Shown in pieces: positions 1 to 12,689 of a stretch of 64,000 bases of DNA. The notes below the pieces were generated by a model, which was not told where the DNA came from, ran no database searches, and saw only the letters and a program-made list of their open reading frames with translations. Within the stretch, counting starts at the first letter, position 1. The number at the start of each line of letters is the position of its first letter. The translations under genes and the position numbers were made by a program. Origin of the DNA: Myxocyprinus asiaticus (lineage: Eukaryota > Chordata > Actinopteri > Cypriniformes > Catostomidae); contig NC_059385.1 in NCBI RefSeq assembly GCF_019703515.2, positions 31,443,001-31,507,000 on the forward strand, given 5' to 3'.

Positions 1-660
1 GCAAGCTCTGTGTGTTAGCTTGTGGAGAATTTAGCAAACTACCATGATCTGGCACATTGCTCCTCCTTCAATCCAAGCTTCTAAATTGACTCTTTAAAAG
101 GCCAAAAGTGTGTTAACCTACACCACATTTCTGTATATACTGTATGTTAGGTTGTAACACTGTTATCCTTTTTTTGATGAATTATGCAGCCATGGTAGAT
201 CAATATATTATTAAAGTTTGTAAATGAAACTTTGCACCAGGAAAAGTACATTCTATAATAAGATTAATTTACACAGAAAGGGAAAAAGGGAAAATGTTTA
301 TTTTAATTTGCAAGGTGCTGTGGTATACCAGCATAGATAATACCTGGTTAAGCAGCATAGCAGTGGTTAATGAATTTGCAGAACTGTCTAGTCAATTCAC
401 CCAGAATCTTTTCTTGTCCTCATCCGATGCTAATGCATTTTGGTTTGTCAACATCATACTAAGACATACAGTGATTTTCCCCATGAAAATGCTGAGATTG
501 TTGAAATTTATTGAATTATTAAGGGTAGCTCTTAGAAATTATGTTCACGTGTGTAAAACAAAAAACAAAACCTTGAAACACATTCCATTAGCAGATTATT
601 TAGGATGTAATGCAAACACAAACACATAAGGCCATAAAAAAAGCAAGACAGATGAGCCAT
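1..660. other. No gene recognised
   Basis: AT-rich sequence without recognisable protein similarity. A 111-codon open frame at 294-629 has no motif I recognise and composition typical of chance reading frames, so I do not call it a gene. Confidence 0.5.
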
Positions 661-663
661 AGT

Positions 664-3600
664 CTAGTCAAGTCAAGTCAACCTTTATTTATAGAGCACA
701 TTTAACAACAGAAGTTGACCCAAAGTGCTTTACAGATCAAACAAACAAAAAGACAGTAATATAAAAACAGATTGATTTAAAGTTAAATATAAAACATAAT
801 AAAATAAATATAAACATTTAAATACAACATCATGTATTTATCCATTTCAAACTATTGAATGATCTATTCAAAACCTACAGAATAAAAATATGTTTTTAAA
901 GAAGATTTAAAAATATCTAATGATGAAGCTGACCTCACATGGAAAGGGAGACTATTCCATAGATTAGGACCTATCACAGAAAAGGCACAGTCACCCTTAG
1001 ATCGTTAGTGGCAATGAGGAACCCTCAATAGAAGTTGATCAGAAGACATGAGCGCTCTGGTGGGGGAGTAAAGGTGTAGAAGGTCACTGATATATTGGGG
1101 CACGAGACCAGATAGTGCCTAGACAAAAATCAGAATTTTAAAATCGACCTTAAATTTCACAGGAAGCCAGTGTAGAGATGCTAAAACTGGGGAAATGTGA
1201 TCCCTCTTTCTTGACCCTGTTAAATGCCTAGCTGCCACGTTTTGAACTAGCTGTAGGCGGGATAACGCAGTTTGGGGCAGGCCAATGTACAATGAGTTAC
1301 AATAGTCTAACCTTATTGTAATAAGTGAGTGGATCACAATTTCCAAGTCTTTGTGGGAAGGAAAAATATTTTATTTTAGCAATAGATCTCAGGTGGAAAA
1401 AGCTACCCTTGACAACAGCACTGATCTGCTTATTAAAAAGTAACGAGGAGTCTAAAATCACTCCAAGGTCCTCACATGATCTTATACATTCGATGACAGA
1501 GGACCTAACTGGGCAACCAGGCCAGGTAAAGAGAACATGGAGGAACCTAAAATCAGAACTTCGCATTTGCTTTCATTTAATTGTAAGAAATTGTTTGCCA
1601 GCCCATGTTTAATATCTTTGAAGCAATTTAGGACATTCTCAGATGAACAATTCTTGTCTACACTCACTGGGAAATAAAATTGGGAATCGTCAGCATAACA
1701 GTGATAAGATCTGCTGTACTTCTGAAAAATAGAGCTCAGAGGAAGCATATAGAGGGAGAATAACAATGGTCCTAAAATCGACCCTTGAGGGACACCACAC
1801 TGTAATTGAGCTGATGTAGAAGAAAAATGACCTAAATTTACAGAGAACGTCCTTTCTTTTAGATAGGAGGAAAACCACTGGAGGGTAATACCCTGGATGC
1901 CAACCATACATTCTAGATGATTGAGAAGAATATTACAGTCGATAGTGTCGAACAGGCACTGAGATCTAATAAAACTTAGATGACAGGTGAATCTGAATCC
2001 ATGGAGAATAAAATATCATTATAGTGACCTTCAACAATGCAGATTCAGTGCTGTGCAAGGGTCTGAAACCAGACTGAAATGTATCTAAAATGTTAAATGT
2101 ATTTAGATAGGAGTAGAGCTGCAAATAAACAACTCTCTCCAAAATCTTAGAAATAAAAGGCAGTTTGGAGATTGGTCTGTAATTGTTGTGTATTACCGGA
2201 TCCCAAAAAGTTTTTTTTTTTAACAAAGGATGTAGAATTGCATGTTTAAAACTACTTGGAACAATTCCACTTGCTAATGAGCTGTTAATTATAGCTGTCA
2301 CACTGGAACTGATGGTCATGAAAACTTCTTTAAGAAGGCATGGAGAAAGAATATCCAGCTTGTAACTGGAACTGGAATCTTAGAGACTGCATCTGCTAAC
2401 TGTGTAACTGGTTCAAAGTGAGTCAGGGAGCTGGATGGGGAAGGAATTAGTGGTTGATCAAATTGTGCACGTACAATCACACTTTTAATCTGCTCAATTT
2501 TGTGAGTAAAGAAGTTTAAAAATGTTTCACAGGTCTCTTTGGGTGGCATCAAGAAAAGCATTTTTAGTTGGGTTTAAAACAATCAATTGTTTTCAACAAT
2601 ACTTTTGGTTGATTTGCGTTATCAGAGATTAATGTAGAGAAAAACTTAGCTTTCGCTTCCTTTACAACTCTCTGATAGTAAGTTAAACACTCCTTTAAAA
2701 TGTCATAAGAGACCTGAAGCTTATCTCTTTTCCAATTGCGCTCAGCTTTTCTGCACTCTTGTCTGAGAGTGCGGGTGACATCATTTAGCCAAGGCTGTGA
2801 AACACTCTTAATTCTCCTTGGCTTGAGCGGAGCAACATTATCAAGTGTAAATGTACAATATTTATTAAAAGCTTCAACCAATGATTCAGTGTCAATTCCA
2901 GCTAAGACTTCTTAAAATTCTGAAAAAAGTTTAGCAGTAGACGAGTGAATGGACAGGGAGTGACGTAAGAGCTGAAGATAAAGTAGGCAGAGGACAAGTA
3001 GATACAGACTCAAATATTATTGAATAATGGTCAGAAATGCCAATATCTAAGACCTCTGAGTTGGAGACAGAAAGACCTTAAGATAACTCAAGATCTAATG
3101 TATGACCCATATTGTGAGTAGGACCAGTGACATGTCGTTCAAAATTTAAAGACTCAGTGAGGGAGATAAATTCATTTACCAGAGGTTTTGATGGACAGCA
3201 TACATGAATATTAAAATCCCCAAGAATCAGGAGTCTATCACCACGAGACACCAGTCCTTATTAAATCTGGGAGGTCTGTACACAAGTGCACAGAAAGCAG
3301 GACCCAAGATGTCAATCTTAAATTGTTGGACCTCAAAACTGGAATACATGTCCATAGGTAGTGTTCTGCATTTAAAAGAGTTTCTAAAAACAGTGGCAAC
3401 ATCACCTCCTCGCCCTGAAGTCCATGGGGAATTTAGAAAGTCACAGCCACAGCCCCCCAGGGCCATTTGTTCACCAGGATTCAGCCAGGTCTCAGTGATG
3501 AATAAAAAGTCCAATGATCATGATATAAAAAAGTCATTTAGAATAAATGACTTGATCGATATTGAATGTGCATTAATGAGGGCCATCTTAATAGTGGTGA

Positions 3601-4140
3601 CATCTGTGTTTTGCAGTGAAATAAAAGATGTGCGTTTCAGCAAGCTGAGATTATCAAAATTGACACCCTGCTTCACATCACTTGCACCAGTCAGAGGGCG
3701 ATGGCGAGAAGATCAGATGGCCGGTATGTGGTGGTTGTCAGGGGAATCAGCCGGTAATCTGCAGGGATGTCGGCGTGACCCTCGATGGACATACCGGGGG
3801 TGACGCGCAATTCCAAGAGCAGCGTTATAGTTATAAACTCCATCTGACAGGCGGGCCGAGGAATTCAAATGCCATAAATCTAGAGATGAGTAGAATAAAA
3901 TTATATCGGAAGAAAGATGATTGCATGAACCTGCAAACAAGCAGGGAGCTAAATGCTGAAACTGGCGAGGGCCAACAGCAAAACTCCAACAGGCCAAGAT
4001 GGGCAACAGAAGGCAGAACATCCTCAATAAATCCACCAACATGACTCAAATTCAAAGTTCACGTGCTCCAGCCCCACTGGACGTCGACGATGGACAGGGA
4101 CTCAAGCAGCCTATTTAAGACTGCACATAGCAGTCCCAGC
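664..4140 (-). mobile_element. L2/Rex-like LINE, near full length, decayed
   Basis: Reverse-strand non-LTR retrotransposon of the Jockey superfamily (L2/CR1/Rex-like group by motif style). The element's 3' end is at the left: a short TTGAC-type tandem tail (664-680) after an AATAAA-containing stretch, typical of this group, which ends in short tandem repeats rather than poly(A). Moving right, the reverse strand encodes the C-terminal region, reverse transcriptase, linker, AP-endonuclease and an N-terminal leader reaching about 4042. The length, about 3.5 kb, suits a nearly complete element. Coding capacity is broken by several frameshifts. The exact clade cannot be fixed by eye. Confidence 0.88.
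1119..4042 (-). pseudogene. LINE endonuclease-reverse transcriptase ORF, frameshifted
   Basis: Remnant of the ORF that nicks target DNA and reverse-transcribes the element RNA. Order along the reverse strand: N-terminal leader (about 4042-3713); AP-endonuclease with the FITETWL block (about 3514-3480), a GDFN block near 3210 in another frame, and an SDH block near 3035; linker (2881-2564); RT motifs NNYRPIS and [15 protein letters not shown] (2319-1966); the FDTID-type motif A near 1945 after a one-base shift; GVPQGSILGPLLFSLY and the intact catalytic YADD (1907-1482); then the C-terminal RLDYCNSLY and HWLPV blocks (1346-1119). YADD is intact but at least four frame changes make the gene inactive. 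Confidence 0.85.
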
Positions 4141-5861
4141 AAAGACCATCGGTAAGTGCAGCAGTGTTTATTTCCTTTGAGGTAATCCAGTCAGATGTGA
4201 GGTGTAGCGTAGATTTCAAACAAACTAAGAAGTCAATAGTCTATAAGATTGTTCATAAAAGAGAAGCATAAAACTCGATTTCCTGAGGTCGCTCATACAA
4301 AAGGCCACTAAAACAAAAGCATCTAAAAACATTGAAAAGAACCCGGAGAGCAGCGGCAGACAAACATGCCAGAGTTCACTCTACAAACTGTACAAATAAG
4401 ATACGGTATTTCTCTCTGAGAAATCTCTCTGAGACGGATTAAATATTTGTATTGATTATAATGTAAGGCTGGCACCGGAATGTCTACACCCAAAAGGCTC
4501 TGTGAGAACCAACGTCATAAAACTCTCACACAGATGAGCATCACCACCTAAGACAACACTCCCTACTTTTTAAGGACCATAAAACGCAAATCTCACATCT
4601 GCCCTCTCTCTCACCTCAGGTCACTTTAAGGACACCAAAAACTAAGTTATGACTTATCCTGTACTGTAATGTAAAAGGTTTTCTGATCATACATGTTTGG
4701 TATCATTCAAGAGGTCTCAGTGCAACTGGTAAAATGGTCTCATTCCCTTTCAGCAAAGTCAAATCACAAGTAAGATTTAAGAACTTACTGTATTCTATCA
4801 GGGGCACTACCCCTCCCAGATTTCTCACAGAGACCAGATGCTGTATGCAGATTAGGTGCATTCTTTGTAAACATCAAAAGACCTACTCAATCAAGTTTCG
4901 AAGGTCCATTTACAACTCTCTAAATTGTAAACCAAATCCTATTTAACATCAAACATACACATCTGAAATAACAATAGAATCGTTTGGTACTTAAGGAAGG
5001 ATAGCAGAAGAGCTCTTGGAATCTGTAAGCAGATCTCCCATGCTGTACCACTGCATGTAGTTTTGTCAGGTATGTTTCTTTGACTTGTCTTTTATTTTTA
5101 TAAATTTTTATTTATTCTGATCATGTGTGAAATTAGCTTTGATTGATTTTGTAACTTACATTTTATATCCTACCTGACAAATAAATTGTTACTTTTTGAT
5201 TTATTCTGTATTCATCCGAAATCATTTATCACCGGTAGATTCGAGGGACGCCTTTTTTTTTACAGCAAACTTATGTCCAGGATAATGATCATTACTGGAG
5301 CTTATGAATAGGAGAAAACCACGTAAAACTACCAGTCACTGCTTAACACCGTCTTAGCAAGTTGTATGAAACGTGACTAAATAAAACTTTCATCTGGTTA
5401 TGAGCAAGCAGTAGGCGGCTGAACCAGATGATATTAGTAAACCCTGTTGCATCTGACTATGAACGGGCTGGCAATTTTGTGTCCGTGAGATCTATGCAAT
5501 TAATCGGCTGGCATATAACTCTTAAGCGACAATCGGGACCTGAATGAAAGGATAATGAAAGTTAGCATGATTCAGAGTAATCAATAACTTGAAAAGATCA
5601 AATTAAAAGAATGATCAGAAGTTAATTATAGCTGTAATCTAAATTAGAGGTCAATTTAAATTGGAGTCAGATTAATATAAAATTGGAGTCAGATAAAATG
5701 AATAACGGAATCAATTTGTAAAGTGTAAATTAACAATAATTGCTTTACTTCAGCGCTCAGAAAAGACAGAACAATGCAGAGACTTTCAAGGGCAATTTAT
5801 TGAAGTTCCACTCCAGAACGGATAGAAAATTATCTCTTTTTACAATAATGACAGTGATGTA
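4141..5861. other. Unassigned AT-rich interval
   Basis: No protein-coding signal. The part near 5160-5270 has an AATAAA-containing run followed by GC-richer text resembling the 3' part of an LTR, but I found no paired repeat or target duplication, so I leave it unassigned. The phrase at 4430-4465 (GAGACGGATTAAATATTTG and onwards) resembles text at 6589-6625 and may be a further piece of the repeat family that forms the array to the right. Confidence 0.4.
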
Positions 5862-6382
5862 AGCTTAGTCTTGGCGGACTAGATCTGCTTTACGAATGGT
5901 GCTGCTGCTGCTGCTTGACATGAGTCAATATGCTGCTGCTGTTGGCAAAAAACATGTTGATGCTTCTACTGTACCAACATCAAGATAAGCCCTGTAAAAC
6001 AGATCTAGACATGGGGAGGTGGAGGGATAACGCTTAAAAGCCAGAATAGAACACTCAGTGAAGTCTTTGTGAGTTGCGGGGATCCGATGGGAAAGCCGGG
6101 CGGCAACGTGGCCAGCCAAAGAAAGCTGCGTGTGGCGATTTTCAATTGCTACAATCTATGGATTGTTTCATTGCCATTTTGCTGCAACTACTGGATAGTT
6201 ATTTGAAGATGTGTCAAGGTTTTACAAGGTTTAGGATAGATGGTACCGATGCAGCAAGCTTGGTTATGGGCACTCGTTGTCTCAGGCGAGTCGGAGCTTG
6301 AGTTCGGTTGGCAGAGATATTTTTTTGGTAACAAATCCTCCAGGATTCTGGACTTGGAACCTAGAAAGTCAGCATGTGAAAC

Positions 6383-6586
6383 CTGTTCGAGACCGCACAG
6401 CACGATAGCGCTACACATACAGCGCTGCTGTAGCCATTTCCCATTGTATTGCGTGAGGTGAGTAGCAGCTTTATATGTTTTGACACAAGGGAAAAGCTTC
6501 TGATTGGGTGCGTAGGACCTGTTCGACATATCAGCCACACCATGTGGTTTCCTAACTGAACTTACTTGTCATTTCAGATAGGACAA
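6383..6586 (+). repeat. Dispersed direct repeat, copy 1
   Basis: About 200 bp repeated in the same orientation at 9501-9717. Both copies contain GCTACACATACAGC, CATTTCCCATTGTATTGCG, AGCTTCTGATTGGGTGCG and AACTTACTTGTCAT in the same order with a few changes. This copy joins directly to a CTG-array unit, so the family may be part of a larger repeat. Confidence 0.75.
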
Positions 6587-6698
6587 CACTCTGAGATAGA
6601 TTAAAGATTTTTAGTGATTATAATGACAGTGAAATAAGCTTAGTCTTGGCGGACTAGATCTGCTGTACGCATGCCGCTGCTTGACATGAGTCAATATG

Positions 6699-7153
6699 TG
6701 TAACGATGCTGGCTGCTGGCAATGACGATGACGAAGTGTAGAGAACCCAAGTGCAGTTTATTTACGAACGTGATAACCTATAACCCTAACTACAAACGTG
6801 AAACATAAAACATAAACATGAACTTGACTATGACTTAAAATTTGACTTGACATAAACATAACCTGGCTTGACTTGGCCAGCACAAACCACATCCACATAC
6901 GTTCATATTCAATACTTGACAACTAGACAATGCAAACATGAGGGCTTAAATACAAGACATGGGAGAACATAAACCAATGAACAAACAGAACTCATAACAA
7001 GCTAATTAAACAATTAACCAATGAAAACATGACACATGAACATGGAGGGAAAACATGAAATCACATGACAAGGGATCGCATGACATGAAACATGAACTAA
7101 ACTTTTCAAAATAAAAGACATGAAATACAAGAATCAACAAAATACACATGGCA
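6699..7153 (-). mobile_element. Solo LTR of a gypsy-like element
   Basis: A 455-bp insertion into a CTG-array unit. It starts with TG and ends with CA, and is flanked by the 5-bp duplication ATATG (6694-6698 and 7154-7158); removing it and one ATATG restores the array phrase GTCAATATGCTGCTG. On the reverse strand it carries a TATTTAAG box near 6938 and an AATAAA near 6762, giving the orientation. It shares the phrases ACCCAAGTGCAGTTT and ACATGAGGGCTTAAATA with the LTR at 31585-32070, so the two belong to one family. Confidence 0.85.
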
Positions 7154-8110
7154 ATATGCTGCTGCTCTTGGCACGAAAATATGATGCTGCTGAGACAGAA
7201 GACATGCTGCTGCTACTGTACCAACATCAAGATAAGCCCCCCAACACCTATATTTAAAGAAAGATAATACAAGCAAACAGCAATGTCTCCCCTGTCTCCC
7301 CTCCCCCAAGCAGATCAGACCGTGGGCTGAAGTGAGGTAGATTGCAGTCACGTGTAGCTTGCCATGTATCCATAAATGTGTTCTCAAAAGGTTTATCTGG
7401 TAACCCGAAAACTATGTGTATTAGTGGCTGAACTAAATTAATAGTTTACAATAAGTAACATGTGCCCTGTAGAGTTTCCTAACTGAACTTAATTGTTATA
7501 TCAGTTAGGACAGCTCTATTTAGCTTAAATATTTGTCAAGTTGATGCAAGACAGTGGAGTAGGCTTGGTCTTGACGACTGACCTGCTTAACGCCTGCTGC
7601 TGCTTGACATGAGTCAGTATGTTGCTGCTGTTGGCACAAAACATGATGCTGCTGAGACAGAAGAGACATGCTGCTGCAACTGTACCAATGTCAAGATAAA
7701 GCCCCCCAACACTTATATTTAAAGATAAATATAACCGTGTGTAGCTTGCCATGTATCCCTAAATGTGTTGTCAATGGGTTTATCTAGTGAAAATCAGAAA
7801 AATCAGAAAAACTGTGTGTATGAGTGACTCTCGATTTAGCTTAAGATTTAAGTTGATGCAAGACTGTGGAGTAGGCTTGGTCTAGTAGACTGATCTGCTT
7901 AACGCCTGCTGCTGTTGTTGCTTGACATAGTCAATATTCTGCTTCTGTGAAGCCAATGCAAGCAAAACACCTCCCCCCCCCATTTCATGTGTACCTAGCA
8001 GTGTATGCCTGAGTGTGTTGCTTATGTGTTCCCGATGGGTTTATCTAGTGACCTGAATGACTATGTGTAAGGGTGATTAAAACTAATTGACTAATCGGAC
8101 TATGTGTGCA

Positions 8111-9500
8111 AATGACGACTATTATATTTCTAAAGAGCACAATGGGCCCTGCCTATAGCCAGGGTTAAGTCAATGGACTAGCATGCATGCTGACAGGACA
8201 CCTCAGCAACCACCTGAGCAATTGTATAGTGACTGAGTCAGACTCATAGCTTTTAGCATTCAGAATGTCTTTGCAACTGCATGATGTAAAATTTGTAAGC
8301 TGCTGAAGACCAGCGCCCCATTTCTTGTGGCCGAGGGAACCTTGGGTGCTGCAGTAGTTGCTGCTCCGCTTCTGGAGGAGTGCTGGTGTATGCTTTAGAT
8401 CAAGTCTTTGGTTAAAAATGGTTGCTTAGCTGGAGGACAACCACAAATCTGTGTTAGTACGGGATATGACAATTGATATATCATGGCATGTCCATTTATG
8501 AATGCTAAAAGGAAGACAGCATGTTAATAGTAGTCAGGAAATCTTAGTATAAGGTCTAAGGAAGGCTGAATGAAAGAGTTTACATTAAAACCCATAAAGC
8601 TATGAGGAAACCGAATCCTAGAGCTGTTGTGTGATCATCAAAAAACAACAGACCTTGACCAATGCGCATCTTACGCCGTTACGGTTGTGAGAGAGCTAAA
8701 CATTTAGCTTTGCCTTTGAGGAATTTTTCCTTTAGCCCGTTCAGAAAGCCGGATGATGGATGGGCAAAACTAATGATGTTGGGATCCTTCAGTCGTAGAT
8801 GGAAATGAGTGCCTGTTAGGGTGGCTGAAGAGTTGGTTTGCAAATTACAAGTTAAAACAATGACTATATGCAAATATAATGACAGATGTTGGAAGAGTGG
8901 GAACAGACAAAACCAGCATAGGGGATTGGAATAGCTCAGACAGGTCATAAGAGGAGTGTGGATTTAACCATCCCTGACCTCATATTTTGGCAGCAGTATT
9001 CATGTATAGAAGATTTAGGAGGTGCCAGTGATCTTAATATTATTAACCTGATTTGGTAGATAAAAATTAAGTTTAAATATGCAGTCCAGCTGAGTCGACA
9101 CTACTATTGATATAGTGAATCAAATAGTGACCTTTATATTAATATTGATTAATGCTTGAACATCACATAGAAGATGATCAGTTTGCCTTGCCATACCTCG
9201 CCCCAGCGTCAAGGTGTAAACTTTTGGTTCTGTGTAAATTAAATGCAGCATCAGGACAGCCTTAAACAGCTGTTTAACCATTTCATTATTTATTTTCATA
9301 TTTCAAGGTTAACTCATAATTCACAATTCTATATTCATAATGTAAATATTATCACATGAAATTTTAGCATTGTACTGCTGTGTAAATGCATTTATGCCTA
9401 CTCTTAAGTCAATAAGACCAAATGCCACTTCAGATGCAGATTCTATGCCACCTGGGGTGTAAAGATGGTATAAAACAATGTATCCCTATGCACTCCGAAG
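8111..9500. other. No gene recognised
   Basis: No recognisable gene or element ends. A small open frame on the reverse strand at 8679-8948 has no motif I can identify. Confidence 0.4.
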
Positions 9501-9717
9501 CTGTTTGAGACAGCGCAGTATGATAACGCTACACATACAGCACTGCTGTATCCATTTCCCATTGTATTGCGTGAGGTGAGTTGCAGCTTTATATGTTTTG
9601 ACACAAAGGAAAAGCTTCTGATTGGGTGCGTTGGACAAGGTGCAGCTGTTCCAACTATCAGCCAAGCCATGCAGAGTTTGCTAACAGAACTTACTTGTCA
9701 TAACCATATAAGACAAT
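9501..9717 (+). repeat. Dispersed direct repeat, copy 2
   Basis: Second copy of the roughly 200-bp repeat at 6383-6586, same orientation. It differs by scattered substitutions and a short insertion after TTGGACAAGG. Unlike copy 1 it is followed by the coding-like block at 9920-10090 rather than a CTG unit. Confidence 0.75.
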
Positions 9718-9919
9718 ATTTACAGGTCAGGAATCAATGCATAAGTGGAACAGGGGAATAAGACCACCAAACCAAACCTTTTGCAGTCTCGTAATATCAA
9801 TAAATCACCCTTGGAGAAGGAGGTCAGCTCTGTTGACTATATATTCCGCCTGATCTGCGAGTCAGCCCACCCAGCCATGTGTCACAGATGTAACATTAAT
9901 TATCATAAAGCTGCTGGCC

Positions 9920-10090
9920 ATGTGCAGTGACTTCAAAGTGGCCAAATGTCAGTCTGTGACTAATGAGCTGGCCAAAGAGAAACAACAGCGAGAGGACAGG
10001 CGTACACAGTTGAAAACCTTCCGTAGTGACATGGAATCAATAAAGAAAACATTTGACAGAGTGGGAGGAATGTTTTGTCACTTTTCTTGA
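9920..10090 (+). CDS. Unrecognised coding-like block, 56 aa, possible terminal exon
   Basis: From an ATG at 9920 to a TGA at 10088-10090, the frame encodes a charged, Lys/Arg/Glu-rich peptide with NELAKEKQQREDRRTQLKTF in its middle and a GGMFCHFS end. The composition looks more like real coding sequence (a predicted helix or coiled coil) than the AT-rich chance frames around it. The same frame is open from about 9868 without a start codon, and a neighbouring frame (9745-9930) is also open, so this may be the last exon of a decayed gene or element ORF with a frameshift near 9890. I do not recognise the family. Confidence 0.25.
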   Translation: MCSDFKVAKCQSVTNELAKEKQQREDRRTQLKTFRSDMESIKKTFDRVGGMFCHFS

Positions 10091-11305
10091 AATAAGCTAC
10101 TCTTGATTCTCCAATAGTGGTGCTGTTATGCTGACTAAACAGGAAATAAAAAATTCTGTGCAAAAATACTGTCTTTGCAGGCATTGTACAAAACACATTG
10201 GGGTGAATTAACTGAAAAGTTGTGCCATTTTAACACAACTTTGGGTGGTGTTTCAGCACAAAAACCTGAGTCTTATTCATTAACCACCCACAGTCCAACT
10301 TGACCTGGTATACATTAGGTCATTTTCTTTATTACAGCTCAAACACAACTTCTTTCTTTGCAAATCAGGCTCATTATAGAATGCATATTATTCCCAAAAG
10401 TCAGCACCATTTGACTGCCGCAATTAACATTGCACTGTTACCCTTTCCTGTTACTGAGATGCCTCCATCTGGTGGGTTTTGAACACAGCATTATGTAGGT
10501 GTATCCTCGTCTACCTATGATTAAGGTGACCATACATCCTCTTTTTCCCAGACCTGTACTCTTTTTTGGACCTGAAAAAAGCGTCCGGCTGGGATTTCAA
10601 AATTGGCTATAAATGTCCAGGATTTGGCTTTCTTCATACTGATGTGCTGTTAGGACTCATACATTCTGTGTATTTAATACTCTGCACCAGTTTTTGTTTT
10701 CACGTGTCCTTAAGTGATTATTCTGACAGAGAGTGGCAGACTAAGGGTGCTTGGCTGCAGCCTCGTTAGGCTGGATATCTCAGCTGCCACATCATCAAGC
10801 ACCATATAAGGCCATCTCAATTGTGAGGACACATGGAAGTCAGCCTCGTTTCGTAGCCTTCTTTGCCATATTTTGGAGGATGCATCGGGTGTATCCTTTG
10901 TGGCTTTCAATCACCCACAATCCTTTGCACATGTCCCAAATTATTTTAAAAAAGGGTGGAAAATGTTTTGCGTTACCACAGAGGCGGAAACCTTTATAAC
11001 ACTTTTTTTTCTTTCTTTCTTCAAGTTTTATTCACATTTGCACCAAGACAATATGTAGAAAAAAAAAAAAAAAAAAAAATGCAAGTAGTTTAGACAATAC
11101 AACAAATTAGAAGATACAAAGCACAAATAAATAAATAAATAAAATAAATGGTAACACTTTATAATAATGGTCCATCATTAATAGGTCATTTTGCAGGAAT
11201 TCATGCGGGACAAATGAGTAGTACTACATTAACACTTTAGTTATTACAGTTAACTAGTATAGAAACACGATTAACTAATCAGTAAGTAATAGCGAAATGA
11301 TGACT

Positions 11306-11937
11306 GAGGTAATCAATAATTACTGAATTACTGAATTTGATCTGCCTCATTGAGAAATATTAACTAACTATGGCTAATTTAAAATAACTACTAATTAATT
11401 ACTAATCAAAACATTATCGTGTCTAAAATGTGAATGATTATGTTTTTATTGTGAACAAGATCATGCATGGGTTCTTTGTGAATTAATTTATGAATGTAAC
11501 AGGTCGCTACATCAAGGCTACAGTGTCTGGTAGAGTATCATAGTCAAGGATGTAACCACATATTCAGGATTGATGGGGACCAAATTTAATAATGTAATAA
11601 TTAACTATGGAAAAACCCCATACCAGTAGACCAATATTATGAATATTATTATGGGGCATGTCCCCCTCAATGTCTATGGTGGTTACGGCCATGATCATAG
11701 TCAGCTTACCTTTCAGAAATATAGGGATGTATGTGCCCAACCTGTGTATTCCTTGGGATATCTCTTCTGTTCTTTACAAATTATTAACTTCAGTATGTTT
11801 GATATTGCTGAAGGTCTTTTTTAAATAATTCTGGTAACCCATAAGTAATGAGTCGAGTGTTACCACATAAGTATGAAGGAATTACTAATGATCTGGACCA
11901 TTCTAAAGTGAGGGTCATGGTAACACATTATTAATTA
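11306..11937 (+). repeat. Left arm of long internal inverted repeat
   Basis: This arm is repeated in reverse complement at 12690-13150. Shared landmarks in order: TAATCA-ATTACTGAA, CTCATTGAGAA, ACTACTAATTAATTACTAAT, CAGTGTCTGGTAGAGTATCA, GTATTCCTTGGGATA, GGTAACCCATAAGTAATGAG, and GTGAGGGTCATGGTAAC. The left arm is longer mainly because of the 147-bp insertion at 11547-11693. Confidence 0.85.
11547..11693. mobile_element. Small MITE nested in the inverted-repeat arm
   Basis: A 147-bp segment lacking a counterpart in the right arm. It is bordered by the 10-bp direct repeat ATCATAGTCA (11537-11546 and 11694-11703), of which the other arm has a single copy. Its ends are imperfect inverted repeats around GTAACCAC (11551-11558, and inverted near 11680). 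A 9-10 bp duplication would suit a Mutator-like MITE; that class label is inference. Confidence 0.7.
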
Positions 11938-12689
11938 ATGAGATCTTACTGTTTCCTTCCTTGGGAGTTAAAGGTTATCTGGACCATTATTATAAAGTGA
12001 AAACACATTATAAACCATTAATAGTAACTGAGGTGTTACTTGTCAGATAGTAATGAATACTCAAGTGTTTGTTCCTACATTTTATTCATTTAATCAAACA
12101 GATAGTTAACAAACATTCACAGACATTCAAACAGTTTGTTTCTGGCATTGAATTATGAATCATTGAAGTAACTGAACATAATTGCATAGGCTACAAACCT
12201 TTAGCAGGATAATATAATAATAAAATTATGGGTCTAAAGGATGTGTGTTGATCTCCACAAGACTTCAACAGAAAACTGAGAGAAAACCATTGTGCAGCAT
12301 GAGGCTGATTCCACATGTGTACTTCTGCCCAAGACATCCCACTCTGTAAATACGTACAGTTTTTATAAAATTAATTTTACATGTTTCCTCCTTTGCTTAT
12401 GTTTGGTCTGAACAGAACAGAATGTATGTTAAAGTTTACTTCGTGCAGGCGGAGCGACAGGAGGGACGAGCAAAATCGCACTTGCTCTTCTGCCAGTTTC
12501 AGCACGAGCATTGAATGTGGTGAACCCTGATTGGATTAGAAGCTTGATGGACCAGACACTCATTCTTTTTTCCACTAGATCCATTAAGTTACTCAGAAAA
12601 ATAAATGCACTTCACATAAAATGAAACACTTCTTGTAAGATTAACTTATAGTATATTTGACTAAAAAATTCATTTTAAAAATGTTTTGT

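Larger units (their letters stand above)
5862..8110. repeat. CTG-rich tandem/dispersed repeat array
   Basis: At least four related units share the same order of phrases: CTTAGTCTTGGCGGACTAG-like start, a CTGCTG run, CTTGACATGAGTCAATATG, GTTGGCAC, AACATGATGCTGCTGAGACAG, and ACTGTACCAACATCAAGATA. Units start near 5866, 6640, 7556 and 7866; the second is interrupted by a solo LTR at 6699-7153 and resumes at 7159. The later units are spaced about 310 bp apart and also share TTTATCTGGTAACC- and ACTATGTGTA-like phrases. The reading frames running through this region are CTG-encoded Ala, Leu or Cys runs and do not look like a protein. Confidence 0.75.

Noticed and set aside
294..629. 111-codon open frame near the left end
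   Set aside because: No motif, AT-rich composition and no supporting signals; likely chance.
3204..3803. 199-codon plus-strand frame
   Set aside because: Antisense shadow of the LINE endonuclease encoded on the reverse strand.
5160..5560. Possible LTR-like sequence with AATAAA
   Set aside because: No matching partner repeat, no target duplication and no clear TG/CA boundaries.
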